In this document: piece by piece, positions 1-5,481 of the stretch
Layout: each line of letters begins with the position of its first letter
How positions within the stretch are numbered: position 1 is the stretch's first letter
NCBI GenBank assembly: GCA_903911165.1
Contig: CAIWCQ010000230.1
Span: forward strand, 1 to 5,859
Reading direction: 5' to 3'
Length of the DNA: 5,859 bases
Origin: an uncultured Actinomycetes bacterium
Lineage (GTDB): Bacteria; Actinomycetota; Actinomycetes; Mycobacteriales; Mycobacteriaceae
Translations under genes and position numbers: made by a program
The notes under the pieces: generated by a model
Told to the model about the DNA's origin: nothing
Seen by the model: only the letters and a program-made list of their open reading frames with translations
The model's database searches: none

Positions 1-59
1 CCGGGGAAGCCATCCGGCTTGGATTCCTGATTCTGTGATCGTTGCCAAGATGAGATCAT
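1..59 (-). CDS. Possible 5' end of a divergent gene (partial, unrecognised)
   Basis: On the minus strand an ATG at 59-57 opens a frame of 19 codons plus two bases with no stop before the window edge. It reads MISSWQRSQNQESKPDGFP. The start is preceded by GGAGAAGG (70-63), a strong Shine-Dalgarno match with 7 bases between GGAG and the ATG. The same octamer precedes the gene at 287. The peptide is polar, with no signal peptide or membrane segment visible, and I do not recognise a family. The argument for a gene rests only on the ribosome site and the open frame, and a 59-base open frame in high-GC DNA is weak evidence. If real, it is transcribed away from the DUF4185 gene and shares its upstream region. 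Confidence 0.3.
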   Translation of the reverse strand, partial: MISSWQRSQNQESKPDGFP

Positions 60-62
60 TCG

Positions 63-70
63 CCTTCTCC
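63..70 (-). promoter_or_regulatory. Ribosome binding site for the possible left-edge gene
   Basis: The minus strand reads GGAGAAGG here, ending 3 bases before an ATG at 59. It is the main reason for proposing a gene leaving the left edge. The identical octamer stands 4 bases before the start of the plus-strand DUF4185 gene. Confidence 0.35.
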
Positions 71-274
71 GGTTTTGCTGAATTAACCAGGCCCGGAGGG
101 CTCTCAAGCACAGCGCTACCGGGGCCGAACTCACAGCCTTAGCCGCCAGCATTGAGCATGAGACGAGGCTCTGGAAAGATTGGGGCCAGTGTGAGTACAG
201 TTAGCAGCATCGTTGAGCGGATGACCAGGGTCAGGAGTTTGCTGGCCGCAGGATCAACAGTTAGCCACCAGTCA

Positions 275-282
275 GGAGAAGG
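275..282 (+). promoter_or_regulatory. Ribosome binding site fixing the DUF4185 start at 287
   Basis: GGAGAAGG lies 4 bases before the ATG at 287, with GGAG 8 bases from it. It decides the start. The same frame is open back to a TTG at 152, but the extra 45 codons lack such a site and would bury the signal peptide inside the protein. Confidence 0.75.
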
Positions 283-286
283 TTCG

Positions 287-2311
287 ATGAGTGGCCCGAA
301 CAGTGCCGCCGCCCCGATCGGCCGGATCGGGGCGCTCGCGATCGCCCTCGGCGTCGGCGCCGCGGTTGCGACCGGCTCCGGTATCGCCCGAGCCGATGCG
401 CCGGATTCCGGACAGCCAGACTCTGGCGCCACGACCTCTGGCGCCACGTCCTCTGGCGCCCCGACCGAACAGGATCCGGTATCGGAACAGGCGACCTCCG
501 GGGGCGACGCCACCACACCGGCCCGACGTGCCGCCCGGGCAACGACCGGCCGCAAAGCCGCCGGGCCTGCAGCACCGGCAGCAACCAATCGCCAAGGCGC
601 GACGGCGCCGGAGGCAACCGGTCCGTCCCCCGCCGACAGACTGCCCTTGAGTTTCCGCATCGGCGAGTCCGCGTCACCGACCGTGGCGGCTGCGGATGCG
701 AGTTCCTCAGCGCCACAACGGCTTCCGGCTTCCACGCGGCCCTCAGCTGCGATACCCGCGACCGTTGCGGTAACCGTGCCCGCCTCGCGACCGGCTCCGG
801 AAGCGGCCAGCGCCCCGGCGCTGCCCCCCGCGATCGCCGCTGTCACCACTGTCGCCGAAGCGCCACAGGCGTTCGCCGCGCCGCAGAACCTGGCCGTCGG
901 CGGACTGGCCGCACGCCTGCTCGCCGCAGTCGGTCTGACCTCCACCGCGCCTGGAGCGCCACTGGACTCCCCGGCGTTGTGGGCTCTGCTGGCATGGACC
1001 CGGCGGGATCTCGGCGGCGCAAACGCGCGCTCGGTGACGGCGCGGGCGATGGCCGCCTCGGCGACCGCCAACGCCAGTGTCGCCACCGCCGCCGTGGTCG
1101 CCACCCCGCCCACCAGCCTGGGATCGACGCCGATCGGCTGGGTCACCGGCCAGCGCAACTCCGGATATCCCGGCTCGAACTGGTCACAGACCAACAACAC
1201 CCGGTGGGCAAACGTCTACGGCACCGACCTGGGCGTGATGTGGTTTAACGGCGACAACGGCCTGACCCAGGTCGCCTTCGGAGACACTTTCTCCGGCGTC
1301 AATATGACCGGGAACTGGCGCTCGAACGTGCTGCTGCTTAGCGACGACACCCAGCTCTACGACGGCCTGACACTGATCAATACCGGCCCCGCCCTGCAGT
1401 TCATCCCGGCGGCGCGCAATCAGGTGTTCTTCATCGGCTCCGAAGTCACCAACATCCCGTCGGCCGCCGTATACGCCAACGGCGAGAACTACGTGAACTA
1501 CTTCTCGGTGAAGTCCTGGGACACGCCGGGCCGCTGGACCACCAACTACTCGGCGGTCTCGATGTATGACCCCGCCACTGACAAGTGGGTATTGCAACCG
1601 TCGACGGTCCGCTCAGCGGGCTGGTTCCGTTCGTCGACGCGGTACCGCGCGGGTGATCAGAACTTCCAGCAGGCCGCCTACGTGCTGCAACCGGAGAGCA
1701 AGGTTGAACCGGGCGGCACTCGCTACGTCTACGCGTTCGGCACCCCGGCCGGACGTACCGGGTCGGCCTTCCTGTCCCGGGTGCCCGAGGGTGCGATGAC
1801 CGACCTGGGGCAGTACGAGTACTGGGACGGCGCTACCTGGGTGCGCGACAAGCCGGCCGTGGCGGCTCCGATCATCGGCGACTCCCCCAATTCCGCCGGC
1901 CTGTTCGGATTCGTTCGGGACATCGCCAACAATCCGAACTTCTTCGGCGGTTGGTTCGCCGGTCTGGTTGGTGCCAAGACCGGCGGCAACGTCAGCGAGA
2001 TGAGCGTGCAGTACAACGAATATCTGGACAAGTACGTGGTGATGTACGGCAACGGCGCCAACAACGTCATCCTGCGCACGGCCGACACCCCGGAGGGGCC
2101 GTGGTCGGCACCGGTGACCGTCGCGACCTCATTGCAGTACCCGGGCCTCTATGCGCCGTTGGTCCATCCGCTGTCAGGCACCGGCGAGCTCACCGACGCA
2201 CTCGGCGACCCCGACGTGAACAACCTGTACTGGAACATGTCGCTGTGGGGCAACTACAACGTCGTGCTGATGAAAACCGATCTGACCCCGTTGAAGACCA
2301 CGCTCGTCTAA
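287..2311 (+). CDS. Exported DUF4185 protein, GH183 endo-D-arabinanase-like
   Basis: The protein has 674 residues. Residues 1-36 form a Sec-type signal peptide: GRIGALAIALGVGAA is the hydrophobic core and ARA precedes the probable cut at D37. Residues 37-278 are an Ala/Pro/Ser/Thr-rich linker with a 5-residue tandem repeat at 46-60 and a more ordered hydrophobic patch near 202-241 (PALWALLAWTRR at its end). From about 279 (GSTPIGWVTG) to the C-terminus is a DUF4185 domain rich in Trp, Tyr, Asn and Gly, as expected for a beta-propeller; I see no cysteine. Characterised DUF4185 enzymes, placed in CAZy family GH183, are endo-D-arabinanases that cut mycobacterial arabinogalactan and lipoarabinomannan. 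D314 in GTDLG and D333 in GDTF are candidate catalytic acids (inference). The phytase-like gene follows after 2 bases, so the two are probably co-translated. Family call is firm. Activity on arabinan is unproven here, because DUF4185 has several subgroups. It likely acts outside the membrane on the envelope. Confidence 0.88.
   Translation: MSGPNSAAAPIGRIGALAIALGVGAAVATGSGIARADAPDSGQPDSGATTSGATSSGAPTEQDPVSEQATSGGDATTPARRAARATTGRKAAGPAAPAATNRQGATAPEATGPSPADRLPLSFRIGESASPTVAAADASSSAPQRLPASTRPSAAIPATVAVTVPASRPAPEAASAPALPPAIAAVTTVAEAPQAFAAPQNLAVGGLAARLLAAVGLTSTAPGAPLDSPALWALLAWTRRDLGGANARSVTARAMAASATANASVATAAVVATPPTSLGSTPIGWVTGQRNSGYPGSNWSQTNNTRWANVYGTDLGVMWFNGDNGLTQVAFGDTFSGVNMTGNWRSNVLLLSDDTQLYDGLTLINTGPALQFIPAARNQVFFIGSEVTNIPSAAVYANGENYVNYFSVKSWDTPGRWTTNYSAVSMYDPATDKWVLQPSTVRSAGWFRSSTRYRAGDQNFQQAAYVLQPESKVEPGGTRYVYAFGTPAGRTGSAFLSRVPEGAMTDLGQYEYWDGATWVRDKPAVAAPIIGDSPNSAGLFGFVRDIANNPNFFGGWFAGLVGAKTGGNVSEMSVQYNEYLDKYVVMYGNGANNVILRTADTPEGPWSAPVTVATSLQYPGLYAPLVHPLSGTGELTDALGDPDVNNLYWNMSLWGNYNVVLMKTDLTPLKTTLV
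421..465 (+). repeat. Three 15-bp tandem repeats in the DUF4185 linker
   Basis: Three adjacent 15-base units start at 421, 436 and 451, each beginning CTCTGGCGCC and differing at one or two bases. In frame they encode a TSGA-type pentad (SGATT, SGATS, SGAPT) just after the signal peptide cut. The near-identity at third positions points to recent slippage or unequal exchange rather than protein-level convergence. Confidence 0.85.
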
Positions 2312-2313
2312 CG

Positions 2314-3555
2314 ATGGAGTCGTCTCCGCAACACCGCGCTGCCTACCTCGGGGCAGTGGCCCTGGCACTCGGAATCGGAGCGGCGATCGCCGCCGAAGCC
2401 CCGCGCGCGTCAGCGGACACCTCGCCCGGCGACTCGGCACGGAGCACGTCGACGGCCAGTACCCAGGCTTCCAGTACCCGGGCCTCAAGTACCCGGGCTT
2501 CCAGTACCCGGGCTTCAAGGCCCGCGCGAGCCGCCGCACGCCCTGTTCCCCGATCGATCGCGCCGGTGACAACCCAGCCAGCGCTGACGATCACCCGTGC
2601 CGGGCAGAGTCCGCTGGTGCTGCGCAGCGGATCGACCGGCGCGACCGAACTCAGCGGCATCACCTACGCCGGTGGAACCAACTACTACGCCGTCGGCGAC
2701 GACGGCGCCCCGACGATCTGGCAGGTCTACACCTCGCTCGACTCGCGATCGGGCCGAGTCAGATCGACGCTCCTCACCGGCGGCATCAGCGCCCCGGAAT
2801 TGGGTACCGACTCTGAGGGAATCGCCCTCGGGCCCTCCGGAAACCGGGTCTGGGTATCCGACGAAGTGGCCTCCACCATCAACGAATTCAGCCTCGAGAC
2901 CGGGCAGAAGACGGGGTCGGTCGCGGTTCCGAACATCTACCGACCGGCCAACGTGCAAAACAACATGGGTCTGGAATCGCTGACCTACGGTGGGGGCACG
3001 CTGTGGACAGCCAACGAGGAGGCGCTCCGATCAGACGGGGCGCTGTCCACCACAGCAGCCGGCAGCTGGGTTCGGATCCAGGAATTCGATGGACCGGATC
3101 TGGCGGCGCGCCGGCAGTACGCGTATCGCACCGATCCGATCTCGCGGCTGTCGCCGTTCGTGACCGTCGAACGCAGTGGGCTGGTAGACCTGCTCGCCCT
3201 TCCCAACGGCCAGGTTCTCGCCCTGGAACGCGAACTCGGCGGCTACCTGCCGCGCTACCGCTCCCGGATTTACCTCGTTGACTTCACCGGAGCATCCGAT
3301 GTCGCCGAGCTATCCAGCCTTGCCAGCGGCAGCGGTTTCACCGCGGTCGGCAAAACCCTTCTCTGGCAGGGTGATACCGGTTTCAGTAACTTCGAGGGCA
3401 TTACTTTGGGACCCCCGCTCAGCGATGGTTCCTATGCCCTACTGCTGGTCTCCGATGACGGAATCGGCGCCATGGCGCAGCGCCAGGACAGCTTCAGCCT
3501 CATCCTGAGGGGCCTCACGGCCCCGGCCCCGGCCCCGACTCCTATCCAGGTGTAG
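2314..3555 (+). CDS. Exported 'esterase-like activity of phytase' family protein
   Basis: The protein has 413 residues. Residues 1-34 are a signal peptide (core GAVALALGIGAAIA, RASA before the probable cut at D35). Residues 35-85 are a Ser/Thr/Ala/Arg linker with four STRAS-type pentads at 49-68. From about 90 to 400 lies a domain matching the phytase-like family (Pfam PF13449). Its repeated blades carry LSGITYAGG (113-121) with GDDG, DSEGIALG (166-173) with VSDE, MGLESLTYGGG (218-228) with ANEE, and FEGITLG (360-366) with VSDDG. The acidic residues in these repeats are likely metal or active-site ligands, by analogy. Family members are annotated as phytase- or esterase-like, but few have a tested substrate, so substrate is unknown. 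The ATG lies 2 bases after the upstream stop and has no clear Shine-Dalgarno, which implies translational coupling. The open frame extends upstream to 1951, but that part overlaps the DUF4185 gene and lacks a signal peptide start. The C-terminal APAPAPTP tail overlaps the convergent nuclease gene by 14 bases. Confidence 0.85.
   Translation: MESSPQHRAAYLGAVALALGIGAAIAAEAPRASADTSPGDSARSTSTASTQASSTRASSTRASSTRASRPARAAARPVPRSIAPVTTQPALTITRAGQSPLVLRSGSTGATELSGITYAGGTNYYAVGDDGAPTIWQVYTSLDSRSGRVRSTLLTGGISAPELGTDSEGIALGPSGNRVWVSDEVASTINEFSLETGQKTGSVAVPNIYRPANVQNNMGLESLTYGGGTLWTANEEALRSDGALSTTAAGSWVRIQEFDGPDLAARRQYAYRTDPISRLSPFVTVERSGLVDLLALPNGQVLALERELGGYLPRYRSRIYLVDFTGASDVAELSSLASGSGFTAVGKTLLWQGDTGFSNFEGITLGPPLSDGSYALLLVSDDGIGAMAQRQDSFSLILRGLTAPAPAPTPIQV
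2458..2517 (+). repeat. Four 15-bp tandem repeats in the phytase-like linker
   Basis: Units start at 2458, 2473, 2488 and 2503. Each reads AGTACCCGGGCTTCC or differs at one to three bases, and they encode STQAS, STRAS, STRAS, STRAS. The last three each carry CCCGGG. The repeat sits between signal peptide and catalytic domain, so unit number would change only the length and positive charge of the tether. The near-perfect base identity makes it a likely variable-number site. Confidence 0.9.
3519..3536 (+). repeat. GGCCCC hexamer tandem (three copies)
   Basis: Three uninterrupted GGCCCC units encode the APAPAP tail of the phytase-like protein. It is a short low-complexity tract, not part of a terminator: no T-run follows. 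Confidence 0.7.
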
Positions 3556-4219
3556 CCGGACAGCCGGACAGCACCCCGGCGATCGCGTCGTGTTCAGCCT
3601 GGGTCACCCACAACCCGTAGCTGGCCTTGACGTCGACGATCCGCGTGACGAACGCGCAACGGTAAAAGATATTGGGCGGCAACCACGTTGCGGCATCGCC
3701 GTCGCCCTTCTGCTGATTCACCCAACCAATCGTGGCCTGCAGGTTCACCGGGTCGTTGGCGAAGTCCCGGCGCCGCGCCTCATCAAGTTGCTGCGCGCCC
3801 TTCTGCCAGGCATCCGAAAGGGCGACCACGTGATCGATCTGAACCTCCGCCGAATTCGGGCCGCGCACGAACTCGACAGTGATTCCGGTGTAGGGATCGT
3901 TGAGGATTCCGCGCAGCACCGCACAGTCGTTGGAGCCGGGCTTGAGAACCACATCGACCAGATCGCGGCGCAGGATGTCGTTACGGGTGTCGCATCCATT
4001 GCGTCCGCCCGGAACCGTGACATCGTCGGTCCAGGACTCACCGAAGAGGCTGCGGTCATAACCGGTCTTGGGCGCGCGCCCCTTGATCAGCAGAGCATCG
4101 AATTTGGCGCGAACATCAGCGTCCGGGGGCAAAGGATCAGCGGCCGCCGAGGGTGCGCCGGCGACAACGCCCACCGCGACAACCGCCGCGATCAGGAACC
4201 GCCCGAAACCTATCCCCAC
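3542..4219 (-). CDS. Secreted HNH-type nuclease, DUF1524 family
   Basis: The protein has 225 residues from a GTG at 4219. Residues 1-27 are a signal peptide (core FLIAAVVAVGVVAG, cut after SAAA before DPLPP). The rest resembles the DUF1524/HNH family of exported actinobacterial nucleases. It has the metal/catalytic core QIDHVVAL (127-134, D129 and H130), then FANDPVNL (153-160), then NQQKGDGDAATWLPP (168-182), where Asn, Lys and Asp complete the motif. Cysteines at 76, 99, 188 and 220 could form two disulfides, fitting an extracellular enzyme. Expected role: metal-dependent cleavage of nucleic acid outside the membrane; base or sequence specificity is unknown. The frame is open upstream to an ATG at 4399, but that lies inside the antiporter gene and adds 60 Arg/His/Gly-rich residues before the signal peptide, so I reject it. 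The GTG overlaps the antiporter's end by 10 bases and lacks a Shine-Dalgarno, so translation is probably coupled. Confidence 0.85.
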   Translation of the reverse strand: MGIGFGRFLIAAVVAVGVVAGAPSAAADPLPPDADVRAKFDALLIKGRAPKTGYDRSLFGESWTDDVTVPGGRNGCDTRNDILRRDLVDVVLKPGSNDCAVLRGILNDPYTGITVEFVRGPNSAEVQIDHVVALSDAWQKGAQQLDEARRRDFANDPVNLQATIGWVNQQKGDGDAATWLPPNIFYRCAFVTRIVDVKASYGLWVTQAEHDAIAGVLSGCPATPG

Positions 4220-5352
4220 CAGAATGCAGTGGCGATGGCGATGTACAGCGCGATGAGCGCAGCACCCTCGAACCAGTTCGACTCTCCGTCGAAGGTGACC
4301 AGCACCGCCACCAATGCCGACATGACCATCACCGCCAGCAGCAACGGCGACAGCACCAGATCGAAGCCGGGCTGACCGAGGAATGCCGCCGACAAACACA
4401 CGATCGGGGCTACCGTGAGCGCAATCTGAACGGGCGACTGCAGGATCACCTGTACGCCGTAGTCCATCTGATTTTTGGCGGCGAGCTGGATCCCGACAAC
4501 GTTCTCCACCGCGTTACCGGCGATAGCCACGATCACCAGGCCGGCGAAGACCTCGTTGATACCCATCGTGTCCATCGCCGGTTGCAGAGCGGAGACGAAC
4601 CATTCCGAGACGAATGCCGCACCGATTCCGGTCGCAGCAAGCATGCCGATCGCCATCGCCAATGGCCATTCCCCATGCGCGGCAACCTTACTGGCGGCAG
4701 CGGCCCCTTCCGGGCTAGCCGCAATCGGGGACGTGCTGCCCGCGTGCCCCGCGTCACCGCCGTGTCCGGGCGCGCGGCGCGCCAGGGCTGCCGGCAACGA
4801 AATCGCGAACAACGCCAGCATGATGATCGAGACCACGACCGAGACCACCCGCTCGTGCGATTCGGCCGGAGTGTGCAGGGCCGAGGTGAGAGTGGGAACG
4901 GCGAGAATGAACACCGCCAGCGTGAGCATCAGGCCCAACCTGCGGCCGTCCTCGGCGGCGAATCGTTGCCGGCCGTGCTTGACACCGCCGACGACAAAGG
5001 CCAGGCCGAGGATCAGCAGCACGTTCGCCAGGATCGACCCCACGAGGGTGGCTTTCACCACGCCGAAAAGTCCTGCCTTGAGCGCAAAGAGGATGACGAA
5101 CAGTTCGGGCAGATTTCCCAGGGCCGATTGCAGCACCCCGGTGGCGCTGGGCCCGAGTCGGTCGCCGAGCGCCTCCACCGAGCGGCCGACCAATGAGGCC
5201 AGCGTGGCCAGCGCGAGCGCAGCCACGATGAAGGAGAGTACGGAGTTGGCGTGGGCGAAGTGCAGGGCGCCGGCGCCGACTGCGGCGAGCACCGTGACCG
5301 CGATCATGATCCGATCCCGCCTCGACAGCAGCGGTGCGGTAGCGGTCGTCAT
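4210..5352 (-). CDS. Ca2+/H+ antiporter, CAX-type (CaCA superfamily)
   Basis: The protein has 380 residues and about 11 membrane segments by eye (near 15-33, 37-56, 75-94, 98-122, 139-157, 168-190, 230-250, 267-290, 303-323, 331-353 and 361-378), the usual CAX count. The two alpha repeats are clear: SALGNLPELFVILFALKAG (E83), followed by VVKATLVGSILAN, and IAGNAVENVVGIQLAAKNQ (E283), followed by QSPVQIAL. E83 and E283 are the expected cation-coordinating acids. Such proteins use the proton gradient to move Ca2+, sometimes Na+ or K+, out of the cytoplasm. The central loop (about 191-229) is Gly/His/Ala-rich rather than the acidic stretch common in CAX proteins. The ATG at 5352 has GGAGG (5362-5358) 5 bases upstream. 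The secreted nuclease gene starts within its last codons, making a two-gene operon. ChaA or y4hA-like naming is possible; ion preference cannot be read from sequence. Confidence 0.88.
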   Translation of the reverse strand: MTTATAPLLSRRDRIMIAVTVLAAVGAGALHFAHANSVLSFIVAALALATLASLVGRSVEALGDRLGPSATGVLQSALGNLPELFVILFALKAGLFGVVKATLVGSILANVLLILGLAFVVGGVKHGRQRFAAEDGRRLGLMLTLAVFILAVPTLTSALHTPAESHERVVSVVVSIIMLALFAISLPAALARRAPGHGGDAGHAGSTSPIAASPEGAAAASKVAAHGEWPLAMAIGMLAATGIGAAFVSEWFVSALQPAMDTMGINEVFAGLVIVAIAGNAVENVVGIQLAAKNQMDYGVQVILQSPVQIALTVAPIVCLSAAFLGQPGFDLVLSPLLLAVMVMSALVAVLVTFDGESNWFEGAALIALYIAIATAFWWG

Positions 5353-5357
5353 CGGGT

Positions 5358-5362
5358 CCTCC
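5358..5362 (-). promoter_or_regulatory. Ribosome binding site of the Ca2+/H+ antiporter
   Basis: The minus strand reads GGAGG, 5 bases before the ATG at 5352. It supports that start, and with it the N-terminus MTTATAPLLSRRDR placed before the first membrane segment. Confidence 0.75.
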
Positions 5363-5466
5363 AGAGGGATAGTGGGGTGAGTTTGCCAGAATCGCGGCGC
5401 CCTGTGTTGGAAACCCTGCTACCCGGCCGGTCTGTGCCGTGGCAGCATTGCCCTCAAGTCAGATCA

Positions 5467-5475
5467 GGGAGGGAG
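5467..5475 (+). promoter_or_regulatory. Ribosome binding site of the Na+/H+ antiporter
   Basis: GGGAGGGAG ends 6 bases before the GTG at 5482. It decides the start in favour of 5482 over an in-frame GTG at 5434, which has no such site and would add 16 polar residues ahead of the first membrane segment. Confidence 0.7.
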
Positions 5476-5481
5476 TCCGGC

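Larger units (their letters stand above)
60..286. promoter_or_regulatory. Leader/promoter region upstream of the DUF4185 gene, possibly bidirectional
   Basis: About 227 bases without a convincing gene, visibly less G/C-rich than the flanking genes. On the plus strand TTGAGC (152-157), then 17 bases, then AAAGAT (175-180) is a weak sigma-70-like pair that would give a leader of about 100 bases. A second TTGAGC lies at 213-218. On the minus strand TTGAGA (107-102), 16 bases, then TAATTC (85-80) could serve the possible left-edge gene. ACAGTTAGC occurs at 197-205 and 257-265, and GTCAGGAG at 230-237 and 271-278. No hairpin with a T-run and no recognisable riboswitch is seen. The promoter boxes are by-eye guesses. 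Confidence 0.3.
5353..5481. promoter_or_regulatory. Divergent intergenic region between two antiporter genes
   Basis: These 129 bases separate two divergently transcribed cation/proton antiporter genes and must hold both promoters. I see no strong -35/-10 pair on either strand. Weak candidates are TTGGAA (5408-5413) on the plus strand and TATCCC on the minus strand near 5370. The 8-base palindrome CCGGCCGG (5423-5430) lies mid-region and could be an operator or chance in GC-rich DNA. No terminator or riboswitch fold is evident. Confidence 0.45.

Noticed and set aside
2..141. Plus-strand open stretch of 46 codons at the left edge, possibly the tail of an upstream gene
   Set aside because: The translation shows no recognisable motif, codon choice is not G/C-biased at third positions like the other genes, and the region fits a leader better.
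152..286. N-terminal extension of the DUF4185 gene from TTG 152
   Set aside because: The 45 extra residues would precede an otherwise standard signal peptide, and the strong ribosome site lies before the ATG at 287.
139..1200. Long minus-strand open frame opposite the DUF4185 linker
   Set aside because: It is antisense to the low-complexity Ala/Pro linker, is itself Ala/Gly/Val-rich without any fold or ribosome site, and follows from the G/C-biased codons of the real gene.
1951..2313. Upstream extension of the phytase-like gene frame
   Set aside because: This part is the out-of-frame image of the DUF4185 C-terminus, Arg/Gln-rich, and the signal peptide starts at ATG 2314.
3506..3517. TGAGG/CCTCA inverted repeat near the end of the phytase-like gene
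   Set aside because: The stem is 5 bases with a 2-base loop and no T-run, too weak for an intrinsic terminator and within coding sequence.
3556..3571. Tandem CCGGACAG repeat just after the phytase-like stop, considered as a terminator or operator
   Set aside because: It is inside the nuclease coding region, only two units long, and forms no hairpin with a T-run.
4220..4399. Longer nuclease start at ATG 4399
   Set aside because: It lies wholly inside the antiporter gene, and its 60 residues would place the signal peptide internally.
4153..5196. Large plus-strand open frame opposite the antiporter
   Set aside because: Its translation is Arg/His/Gln-rich with no hydrophobic core, the usual mirror of a membrane-protein gene; the minus strand has clear CaCA motifs.
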